A stretch of DNA of 7,028 bases from Candidatus Latescibacterota bacterium (GTDB lineage: Bacteria; Latescibacterota; MVCY01; DTYK01), in NCBI GenBank assembly GCA_012961925.1, contig DTYK01000193.1:1-7028 (forward strand), written 5' to 3'. The number at the start of each line of letters is the position of its first letter. Within the stretch, counting starts at the first letter, position 1. Positions 1 to 5,641 of this stretch are shown here, piece by piece. The position numbers and the translations under genes were made by a program. Below the pieces are notes generated by a model. The model saw nothing but the letters and a program-made list of their open reading frames with translations. It was not told the origin of the DNA and did not search any database.

Positions 1-183
1 ATTCCGCGCTTGAGGCGAGATCTTCTCCTCCCCGTGGAAGAGGTCGCTGCTTACAGAGAGATCGGCCACCTTCCCCGGACAATCTCCTCTTTGTACGCTT
101 GATAGAACCCTAACCACCGCTTTACGATCTTCAGATGACTCTTCGGCAGTTTCCGAAAATCCATTCCGGCTTTGAGCCTCGCA
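1..183 (-). other. Unidentified open frame running off the left edge
   Basis: This frame opens after an in-frame TAA at 184-186 and stays open for 61 codons to the window edge. It overlaps the DgoK stub in a different frame. The translation ends in ...VADLSVSSDLFHGEEKISPQ..., which has ordinary protein-like composition, and I do not recognise the family. DgoK similarity stops near position 162, and the DgoK frame reaches a TAA at 51-53 through sequence that looks non-native. This frame is therefore the better candidate for what lies downstream of the breakpoint, possibly the interior or 3' part of another gene. It has no start codon of its own with a ribosome binding site. It could also be noncoding, because 61 codons is not long enough to exclude chance. 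Confidence 0.3.
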
Positions 184-308
184 TTATTGCCATCGAGGGC
201 ACTATCACGAACTCCAACCGGCCCGCTCGCACGTCCGATTACCTTCCCGTCTTGGACCAGCATAATTCGGGTATTTGTTGTCCCTCCATCAATGACGACA
301 ACTGCCAC
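51..308 (-). pseudogene. dgoK: 2-dehydro-3-deoxygalactonokinase, N-terminal stub
   Basis: DgoK phosphorylates 2-dehydro-3-deoxy-D-galactonate in the cytoplasm, the second step of galactonate (De Ley-Doudoroff) catabolism. The frame begins at a GTG (306-308) preceded by a G-rich stretch six bases upstream. The N-terminus matches the family: a short beta strand leads into the phosphate-binding segment DGGTTNTR, then PVGVRD, and then an NNARLKAG-type segment at about residues 41-48. Similarity stops around residue 49 (near position 162). The remaining 36 residues, up to TAA at 51-53, do not resemble the kinase. The family is normally about 290-330 residues, so more than 80% is missing and the ATPase fold cannot be complete. 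Loss of the body by deletion is more likely than a simple frameshift, because no other frame resumes recognisable kinase sequence before the left edge. The DgoD stub elsewhere in the window belongs to the same pathway, which supports the call. Confidence 0.62.
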
Positions 309-325
309 AGGAAATTCCCCCCGTT

Positions 326-379
326 AAACCTTAAATGCCACTCGCGGTCCCAGTGGCCATGAGCGGTGAGGTGTATCGT
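326..379 (-). pseudogene. GH38 alpha-mannosidase, extreme N-terminal stub
   Basis: Eighteen codons read TIHLTAHGHWDREWHLRF. Family 38 alpha-mannosidases of the MngB type carry an H-x-H-W-D-R-E-W motif within roughly the first 20 residues; its His and Asp bind the active-site zinc. Here the motif sits at the equivalent place relative to a plausible start. The similarity ends at the Phe codon, and the DgoK stub starts only 17 bases further on. The rest of a protein normally 800-1000 residues long is absent. No good start codon exists: the codon where Met is expected reads ACG (377-379), preceded by AGG, and no well-placed Shine-Dalgarno is visible. The call rests on one short but highly specific motif. 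A chance match is possible, although six identical residues in HWDREW make it unlikely. Confidence 0.5.
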
Positions 380-545
380 CCTTAGTTGGATCTGACGCTT
401 CCCGTAGGGGGTCGGGTCCGATAATCCGATTGTCCGGCCCAACCTGGCCATGATTGGGGTATTCCTTGTTCAGACAGAAGAATAGGCTCGTGTCGAGGTG
501 TTTCTTTCGGCCCATTGCAAAGACTCTGAGTAAAGGTGGTTTGCT

Positions 546-574
546 AAAATACCACAAATTGAACAAATTGTCAA
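546..574 (-). promoter_or_regulatory. Sigma70-type promoter, minus strand
   Basis: On the minus strand a perfect -35 box TTGACA (569-574) is followed, after exactly 17 bases, by TATTTT (546-551). That -10 has four of six consensus bases and a TG one base upstream, as in an extended -10. Transcription would start near position 539 and run leftward toward the GH38 and DgoK stubs. It lies after the two intact dehydrogenase genes, so it would begin a separate unit. A perfect -35 with ideal spacing in AT-richer sequence makes chance less likely, although no downstream intact gene confirms its use. Confidence 0.55.
555..570. repeat. Direct repeat of CAAATTG within the promoter spacer
   Basis: The heptamer CAAATTG occurs at 555-561 and again at 564-570 on the plus strand, two bases apart (period 9). 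It fills the spacer and touches the -35 box of the minus-strand promoter. Repeats placed this way are typical operator positions for a repressor that blocks RNA polymerase. No regulator gene is visible in the window to assign to it, and the repeat may be a by-product of AT-rich sequence. Confidence 0.4.
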
Positions 575-659
575 GGGACATTGGGTATTACGCCATTAAA
601 ACGGTTATCCGTCCGGTCATCATTGACTTTTGGAAACCTCCCTGCAGATTAGGACCGCT

Positions 660-827
660 TCACCGCGCATACCTCCCGTAGTTGAAGATCCTCAGGAACT
701 CCTTGCACCGGTCTCTCACGGCCTGAAACCAGGGGTCACGACGCGATGGATTCGTCAGTCCTTGCAACTTTGGCTTCAGTGGCAGCCTATTCTGGCCATA
801 GTTTGGCGAAAAGCCCCGCTCTTCCAC
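660..827 (-). CDS. Small unidentified ORF or C-terminal fragment
   Basis: This frame starts with GTG directly after the TAA of the polyol dehydrogenase, in the same reading frame, and ends at TGA (660-662), giving 55 residues. No ribosome binding site of note precedes the GTG. The sequence is basic and ends in ...AVRDRCKEFLRIFNYGRYAR, which looks like a genuine helical C-terminal tail. I cannot assign a family. There are three readings. It may be the 3' end of another gene joined here by deletion. It may be a C-terminal extension of the dehydrogenase separated by one stop codon, since the 338-residue enzyme is about 45 residues shorter than E. coli MtlD. Or it may be an independent small protein. 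The first fits the pattern elsewhere in the window best. Confidence 0.35.
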   Translation of the reverse strand: MEERGFSPNYGQNRLPLKPKLQGLTNPSRRDPWFQAVRDRCKEFLRIFNYGRYAR

Positions 828-1844
828 TTATCTCGCCAGAATCTTTTGGGCCGCCCGGATGGTGCTGGCGTAGCCCCTGGGCTCAATTCCGGCCCGTTTG
901 ATGTATTCACAACCACCGATCAAGCGCTCACCTGGAGCCAACTTCTCTGCCACGCCTCGAGTGCCACGTTCGATACTGTCATTGAAGAAAGGATTGAAGA
1001 AACGCGCCAGAAGGCTCAGTCCATATTTCTCGATCTCTTCCTGCTTGGCCCCGGCATGCGTGCCCACGATGGCCGGGATAACCTCATCCTGCATCACTCT
1101 TCTGGCCTGTTCACGAATCCAACCAGGAGTATCAGGGAACCGCCTGACCCCTTCCAGGGAGGCATGGTAGGCTACAAACGCATGCATACCATTGTGCAGG
1201 TACATTTTGATGTCTTCCCAGATGAGAAACTCAGCATGGGTTATCAGCGAGAAAACCGATGTAAATGGTCCCAAGCGACACAGATCGGCATCCAGGGGCA
1301 AGAAACTATAGTCCTCGATAACCAAAGAGCTGCCGTATCCCGGCCAGAGCGGCTGGTAGGCGCTTTCCTGTGGGTCGCCGAAACGGCACATACGTGACAT
1401 GACCGTATCCGCCAGAACGATCTGGGGGCCAAAACTCCGCGCGTAACTATCGGCAATGTGTAGCCCATTCTCACAGAAGAGTAGCCAGGCTTTCCGGGAT
1501 CGCGTATTCATGGCAGGGGCGATACTCGCGACCACCTTGTCTAGAAGCCGCCTCCCCGTGGCACTGAGTACGAGATCCGCTTCTTGCAGGGCCTGATCGA
1601 GTGCGCTGCGCCCTTCGGGGGTATCGGTGAGGGCCACTCGGAAAGAGCCGGTTACCCTTCTGGGACGGACACCATCCAGGCTACAGAGGTTGACGGTGAA
1701 GCCCTGGTTGGCCTCAATCTGGCGCAACATTTCCTCCTTGGCCCAAATATCGGCCAAGCACAGGTCATAATCGCCAGCCAGCCTTTCGGCGATGAAACCT
1801 AGTCCCAGCGCGCCGGCCCCGATGATAACTGCTTTCGGTCGCAT
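828..1844 (-). CDS. Mannitol-1-phosphate dehydrogenase-like polyol dehydrogenase
   Basis: This is a cytoplasmic NAD(P)-dependent polyol or sugar-acid dehydrogenase of the mannitol dehydrogenase (long-chain polyol-specific) family, 338 residues from the ATG at 1844. Residues 4-16 form the Rossmann start with the glycine-rich loop GAGALGLG. An FCENG segment lies near 123-127 and DTVMSRM near 146-152. The catalytic signature K-x4-N-x2-H is complete at K213, N218 and H221. The C-terminal NDSIERGTRGVAEKL and ERLIGG stretch matches the substrate-binding end of the family. Its ATG overlaps the TGA of the upstream dehydrogenase by one base (TGATG), and GAGGTGGAG supplies a ribosome binding site, so translation is probably coupled; a GTG three bases upstream is possible. 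The frame has no interruption. E. coli MtlD is 382 residues, so the C-terminus is somewhat short. The true substrate may be a hexonate or ketose rather than mannitol-1-phosphate. Confidence 0.85.
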   Translation of the reverse strand: MRPKAVIIGAGALGLGFIAERLAGDYDLCLADIWAKEEMLRQIEANQGFTVNLCSLDGVRPRRVTGSFRVALTDTPEGRSALDQALQEADLVLSATGRRLLDKVVASIAPAMNTRSRKAWLLFCENGLHIADSYARSFGPQIVLADTVMSRMCRFGDPQESAYQPLWPGYGSSLVIEDYSFLPLDADLCRLGPFTSVFSLITHAEFLIWEDIKMYLHNGMHAFVAYHASLEGVRRFPDTPGWIREQARRVMQDEVIPAIVGTHAGAKQEEIEKYGLSLLARFFNPFFNDSIERGTRGVAEKLAPGERLIGGCEYIKRAGIEPRGYASTIRAAQKILAR

Positions 1845-3049
1845 CACTCCACCTCTGTCATATAGAGGGCTGGCTTGAGGCCGTCCGCCTTCGTGGTGAA
1901 AAACTCGTGAGGATCGTCATTCAACGTGAAGCGCCGCTTGGAGATAAAGCCGCGTAGATTCAACCGGCCGCTTGCCAACCAGGTGAGTATGGTCTTCATG
2001 CAGGCCGTTGAGCAGCCACTGGTACCGACGGTTTTGGCGGCACGATAATGATTGGCATCGAGGTCGGCAGCATCGACCAGGTGGTGTGTGCCACCAAAAC
2101 AGGCACCCACAGCGTACCCTTCGCGGGTGTAGAGCTTGAGCATCAAACGCTGAGCCGCAGGCGAGGCACAGGCCGCCACAACGTCGTCGAAGAGGTAACC
2201 GCCGGTCAGATCGGAGAGATCATGCACGATCGCGTCCTCGGCGGCCAGCGTTTCGGGCGAGGCATCCTCGATGGTGCGCGGTGCCATGTAGACAAAGACC
2301 TTGTCGCCCAGCAGTTCTTTCACCAGCTTCTTCTTGGTCTCCGAGCGAACAATCATCACGATGCGCCCTGCGCCCTCCAGATGCGCCAGCGCTGCGTAGA
2401 TCATGCTGACGGTGCCCGAGCCGATGATGCAAACATTGCCCCCTGGCTGAATGCCAGCCCGATAGATGTGCCGGCCCTGTTCATCTACATCTCGTGGGTG
2501 GGGCGTGGCAAAGATCGACTCAAGTGCGCAGGCGGCAGGTTCCACCAGACAAGCCTCTTCATCAGTGACGTTGCCGGGGACACGCAGCACGGACTCGGAA
2601 CGGATCATGGTCTCCGGCACGCGCATGTACTGGGAGTAACCACCATTGATCTGAAAAGAGAGATTGGCAATCGGTCTCGGTAGCAGCATGAGACCGTCCT
2701 TGTAGCGTGCGATGCGAGGTTGGAAGGTTACCCGCTCACCCGGGCGAAAATCCAGGTAAGCCGGCGGGAGCACGTGCCCTTCACGATAGCCGATTCCTTC
2801 TGTGAGCGAGCCAACCTCGTTGCCGACCTCGACGATACGAGCCACCAGCTCATGGCCCAATACCACCGGGGCATAGGGATCCACGTTGGGGTGGCCGAAA
2901 TGATAGATGGTCTTGTCGGTGCCACAACGGCCACACATCAAGACCTCGACCAGAAGATCCCGCGGCCCACACTCGATCGAGATGGTCTCGCGCACTATTG
3001 CCTTCGGACGGCCCAAGTAGACGAAGGCTTTGGATTGATAAACAGTCAT
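1844..3049 (-). CDS. Zinc-type medium-chain alcohol/polyol dehydrogenase
   Basis: This is a GroES-like, Rossmann-fold medium-chain dehydrogenase of 401 residues, expected to oxidise or reduce a sugar alcohol or related substrate in the cytoplasm. ATG 3047-3049 is chosen because GGAGG (3056-3060) lies six bases upstream and MTVYQSKAF begins the family's first strand. Catalytic zinc ligands are visible: Cys42 in CGRCGTD, His66 and Glu67 in GHE, and Glu170 in VEP. The cysteine-rich loop that normally holds structural zinc (around residues 90-115) is replaced by sequence without cysteines. The cofactor loop GSGTVS is at 210-215. The next strand ends in IVRSETKKK instead of the usual acidic residue, which suggests NADP(H) preference. 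The frame is intact and ends by one-base overlap with the polyol dehydrogenase, so the two probably form a coupled pair. Its upstream side abuts the DppA stub. Confidence 0.88.
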   Translation of the reverse strand: MTVYQSKAFVYLGRPKAIVRETISIECGPRDLLVEVLMCGRCGTDKTIYHFGHPNVDPYAPVVLGHELVARIVEVGNEVGSLTEGIGYREGHVLPPAYLDFRPGERVTFQPRIARYKDGLMLLPRPIANLSFQINGGYSQYMRVPETMIRSESVLRVPGNVTDEEACLVEPAACALESIFATPHPRDVDEQGRHIYRAGIQPGGNVCIIGSGTVSMIYAALAHLEGAGRIVMIVRSETKKKLVKELLGDKVFVYMAPRTIEDASPETLAAEDAIVHDLSDLTGGYLFDDVVAACASPAAQRLMLKLYTREGYAVGACFGGTHHLVDAADLDANHYRAAKTVGTSGCSTACMKTILTWLASGRLNLRGFISKRRFTLNDDPHEFFTTKADGLKPALYMTEVE

Positions 3050-3055
3050 AACGAT

Positions 3056-3060
3056 CCTCC
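3056..3060 (-). promoter_or_regulatory. Ribosome binding site of the zinc dehydrogenase, inside the DppA stub
   Basis: GGAGG is followed by ATCGTT and then ATG. The same bases encode the last DppA-like codons (GTG GAG GAT), so the breakpoint between the stub and the intact gene falls at or within this site. The site fixes the dehydrogenase start at 3049 instead of the in-frame ATG at 3076. Confidence 0.7.
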
Positions 3061-3195
3061 ACGGCTGCATTGACACCTTCGGTCATCAACAAGCAAGCCT
3101 CGGCATACGCCTTGCTTTTTCGTTCCAGGAATATCTGGTCCTCCGTAATCACGCCGCAAATACCCTCTATATCCACTTCGATATACACCTTTCAT
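3057..3195 (-). pseudogene. M55 D-aminopeptidase (DppA-type), N-terminal stub with frameshift
   Basis: DppA-type peptidases (family M55) are zinc enzymes that release N-terminal D-amino acids. The family starts MKVYISVDMEG; here the translation reads YIEVDIEGICGV and continues to an LMTEGVNAAVE segment, the expected next conserved block at about residue 40. AAGGAGG (3205-3211) precedes ATG 3193-3195 by nine bases. After ATG AAA, however, one extra G (near 3188-3189) throws the ATG out of frame with the rest; a GTG at 3186-3188 is the only in-frame start. Similarity ends after about 45 codons at 3057, where the zinc dehydrogenase's ribosome binding site and gene begin. The family is about 270 residues, so over 80% is gone and the downstream zinc ligands are absent. 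I expect no activity. Confidence 0.65.
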
Positions 3196-3209
3196 GGCAT
3201 TCATCCTCC

Positions 3210-3317
3210 TTAGTAGAGGATCGCGTTTAGAACTATCCCCAACGCAAGTGAAATCGTGGGAATCATCCCTCGCGGGTTCTTGGTGATCGGTGATTCTACC
3301 AGTCCCAGTCTTACCAG
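3210..3317 (-). other. Possible C-terminal tail of a membrane transporter
   Basis: A frame opens after TGA at 3318-3320 and ends at TAA 3210-3212, which overlaps the DppA ribosome binding site. Its 35 residues end in a hydrophobic helix, GMIPTISLALGIVLNAILY. Such a last helix with an LNxIL ending resembles the C-terminus of nucleobase (NCS2-type) permeases, though other transporters end similarly. Tight spacing to the DppA Shine-Dalgarno is what a genuine upstream operon gene would show. No start codon with a ribosome binding site precedes it, so if real it is the 3' remnant of a deleted gene. Confidence 0.35.
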
Positions 3318-3320
3318 TCA
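3297..3320. repeat. Short imperfect tandem ACTGG repeat
   Basis: On the minus strand ACTGG occurs three times in 21 bases with variable spacing (ACTGGTAAG, ACTGGG, ACTGGTAG). It lies between the amidohydrolase remnant and the transporter-like tail, near a likely breakpoint. It may be slippage sequence or chance. Confidence 0.3.
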
Positions 3321-3342
3321 CCAATTCTCCATCTCTAAGAGC

Positions 3343-3480
3343 TCAAATGTGTTCAGTAGAGCAGGTCGAGTAGGTCACGGCAACCTTGCCGCGCGTATCA
3401 CCCGATCGACAAGTTCCCCGGGGACGCAGGGCTACCCGCACGCCGTAGAAGTGGCGGGAAGGGAGTACAGTGTCCGCCCA
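3343..3480 (-). other. Unidentified tail frame after the amidohydrolase breakpoint
   Basis: Where amidohydrolase similarity fades (about 3475), a different frame reads LPSRHFYGVRVALRP and then runs to TGA at 3343-3345. The segment is reminiscent of the GFRVALRP ending of formylglycine-generating-enzyme-like (FGE-sulfatase) domains, but the match is short and I would not name it. The sequence beyond the first 20 residues looks noncoding. It fits the general pattern of a 3' remnant joined to a 5' stub. Confidence 0.22.
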
Positions 3481-4133
3481 TAAGCATGCGCAAGTTTGAT
3501 CCCTACGGCTCCTCGGCCAGCGTACTCCTCCACAAGGCCGGCGATGGCTTGCTTGGTCGCCTTCAGGCTGTCAAGGCATAGGTTTAGATGCGACTCGAGT
3601 CGTCTTCGCACGGATTCCTTATGGAGTTCCAATGCCTCTTCCATCCGCAGCACCGCCGTGAAGTACTCCTCTTCCCAATCCTCAAACCAGGGAACATTCC
3701 GGACCTGGGTTTCCAATCGACAGAGGTCCTTCGTCACATAATCATACCATGAAGGGTCCTGAGTTTTGCGACGGATGGTCTCATTGACCTCCCGCCAATT
3801 TTCATCAGTGAGTTCTGGGTCTTTAAGGCCGAACAATTCTCGATAAACAACTAGGTTGTGCCGCCAATAGGAGACGTTGCGAGATTTCTGGAGCACCTTC
3901 TTGAGTCGCTGCCAACGTTCTTCATCGGTTCGGGCATCTTTGTAAATTTCTCCAGTTTCCATTCCAACTGTTGAGGCGATGTCCCGCTCGAAGTAACTGG
4001 TCAGCGAAAAGAGGTCAAATCCCCCGGCTTCGTAATAGGCCTTTCGCAAATGGGTATGGGAATGGCAATCGACGGTTCGAATGCCTTCCAGTTCGGAAAG
4101 GATCTGTTGCCTTATACCCGTCTTGGGGTTCAT
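3432..4133 (-). pseudogene. Uronate-isomerase-like amidohydrolase, C-terminally truncated
   Basis: This is a member of the amidohydrolase superfamily, metal-dependent TIM-barrel enzymes that include uronate isomerase. The ATG at 4131-4133 follows a weak GAGAG-type ribosome binding site. The first barrel strand reads IRTVDCHSHTH and holds the metal-binding H24-x-H26. A charged helical insert follows, with YWRHNLVVYRELFG near residues 88-101, as in uronate-isomerase-type members. A later strand, GAVGIKLAHAYGRTL, corresponds to the middle of the barrel. Beyond about residue 222 the reading becomes non-native and stops at 3432-3434, 233 residues in all. Family members usually exceed 380 residues, so the later metal-binding His and Asp strands are missing and the enzyme should be inactive. 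No other frame nearby resumes the protein, which points to deletion and not a simple frameshift. Confidence 0.7.
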
Positions 4134-4274
4134 GGTTTGTTTCTCTCGGTTTTGGGGTTATGATTTTTTGTCACATTTCTGGGCTATTTTATCTCCTGAA
4201 TCTGGAGAAAAAACAATACCGAAGATTACAATTCGGTCAATCCAGCCTGTAGACTACATGGAAGACGATCCGTT
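4134..4274 (-). promoter_or_regulatory. Intergenic spacer with weak promoter-like sequence
   Basis: This spacer is AT-rich compared with its flanks. On the minus strand TTGACC (4235-4240) and TATTGT (4213-4218) are 16 bases apart, a moderate sigma70 match that would transcribe the amidohydrolase remnant. A small hairpin, TCTCC-7-GGAGA, lies at about 4192-4208; its T-run precedes the stem on the minus strand, so it is not a good terminator for the heparinase remnant. Confidence 0.3.
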
Positions 4275-5641
4275 TCACCCCTTCCCCCTATGGTGAATCT
4301 CATTCCCATTGAACTTCAGATATGTGCCCGATTCCTTGCCAAAACATACGACCTCCCCCACAGAATCGCCACCACAACCTATAGGTCCGGACGCCTTCCT
4401 AGTAAGGAGTGTATGTTTCTCCTCGGCTGTTTGCACCCGCGTGAAGTCCTCGTGCATGGGCCGGTATCCCTTCTCCAGGCGATAGTTGAAGACGCTCGGC
4501 TTTACAAACTCAACAAGAAGTCGTGCCTCATTCTGGGATACCAAAAAGCCCCTGTCGGTCCGCTTCAGTTCTCCGTCGAAATGCAGGAGCCACTCGAAAG
4601 TAGAAGGCTCCATGCTTTTCAACTCATCCAGAATCACATAGTACCGCTGGTCGAGAAACAGAATGCGCCTCACGAACAAGTTCACCAGACCCTCATACGG
4701 AGCCGTGGCATCGGCACATATCATCGCACATCCTCGCACACCCTTGTGAAACCGGATCTCCCCGGGCAACCGCTTGGTCTAACCCTTGCCGTTTACCAGC
4801 ACCACATTGTGTGCCCTGCAGGTCTGTTAGTACTGGTTCTGCTCGGGCGTCTCGTATCCACAGATACCGGCGTCCATGACCAGGCACTTGTTCTTGTAAT
4901 ACAGTACAAAGTGGCCGGCATCCGCATGGACATGGCGTGCTGTAGCTCCGCATTTCAACCCAGCATTACATCATCCGTACCCCAGCCACTTCGTATACTG
5001 GCCCAGCCAATCCCGGGAAACACTTTGACCGGAGCAGCACCGCCCGGATCTCTAGGCTCGAGGTTCGGATCATACCAAATAAACGTAAACGCTGGATACT
5101 CGTGAAATGGCACAGGAGACGGCTCATTGAAATTCTCTTCGGTCCAATGAAGATACCATTGCAATCTCTCATCCAGCAATTTATTTGCCAGAAATGCAGT
5201 TACCACAGGAGACGTCGCCCAGTTACTTCTGGTGTCGTCGAAGTTCACTACCCTCATCCTGTCCTGCAAGCGGACTGAATTGTAGAGAATAAATTGCGAG
5301 ATCTTGTGCATAAGGTCTAATGGTAAAATCTCCTCCCCGAACTTCCTCCTATACGGTTCTGTGAAGAAGAAGCTATCTGCCAGAACCGCATCAACATACA
5401 TAAGCCCCTCACAATATCCTCCCTCCAAATCAAAATTCGGAGGATGATACGTACCTTCAGGTTCGAGAGCAAGTTCAGGATCCATTTTAGGCACTGTGCC
5501 CCCTTCGAACCGATAGAACCACTCGAAGACATCTCGTGCTAGTTTGACCCACCTCTTCGTCACAGCTCTTTCGTCCCACACAGCCAGGGCCCCCATACCG
5601 GCTATGGCGACACACGTTGTCCCCCAGTTGCCCCACGGCTT
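4275..5641 (-). pseudogene. Heparinase II/III-family protein, 5'-truncated and disrupted
   Basis: Heparinase II/III-like proteins are polysaccharide lyases acting on uronate-containing glycans, usually exported. The recognisable part begins at KPWGNWGTT (about 5641) in the alpha/alpha-toroid domain, continues through an EGGYCEGLMYVDAV segment, and enters the beta-sandwich with FPGIGWASIRSGWGTDDVML. One missing T near 4957-4958 then shifts the frame. The next frame gives HVHADAGHFVLYY, MDAGICGYE and RAHNVVLVNGKG, all classic C-terminal family blocks, but it is interrupted by TAA (4827-4829) where NQYYQ is expected and TAG (4779-4781) where GKGQT is expected. The frame then runs openly to TGA at 4275-4277. 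About 455 codons remain of a usual 600-650, and the signal peptide and N-terminal region are absent. Two stops plus a shift plus the lost 5' end make this a pseudogene unless the assembly is faulty. Confidence 0.78.

Larger units (their letters stand above)
380..659 (-). other. Non-genic stretch with promoter, no convincing gene
   Basis: Apart from the promoter and direct repeat listed separately, I see no recognisable gene here. On the minus strand a GGGAGG is followed 13 bases later by ATG (622-624), opening an 11-codon frame (start MMTGRITVLMA) that ends at TAA. This could be another gene stub reduced to its first few codons, but nothing identifies it. A longer minus frame spanning 324-581 lacks a ribosome binding site, crosses the promoter and matches nothing I know. 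Confidence 0.4.

Noticed and set aside
630..1397. Long plus-strand open frame of 255 codons
   Set aside because: It lies opposite the polyol dehydrogenase, whose family motifs are unambiguous on the minus strand; the translation shows no recognisable domain.
2048..2683. Plus-strand open frame of 211 codons
   Set aside because: It is antisense to the zinc dehydrogenase, is His- and Gly-rich in the way shadow frames are, and has no family resemblance.
4192..4208. Small hairpin TCTCC-loop-GGAGA as an intrinsic terminator
   Set aside because: The stem is only 5 bp and the T-run is on the wrong side for minus-strand transcription; on the plus strand it is followed by A's.
4779..4829. In-frame TAA and TAG in the heparinase as possible stop-codon reassignment
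   Set aside because: The intact genes end normally at TAA or TGA and contain no internal stops, and the heparinase also has a frameshift, so inactivation or sequence error explains it better than recoding.
4290..5105. Plus-strand open frame of 271 codons
   Set aside because: It is opposite the heparinase remnant, which has clear conserved blocks on the minus strand; its openness is a by-product of the antisense codon pattern.
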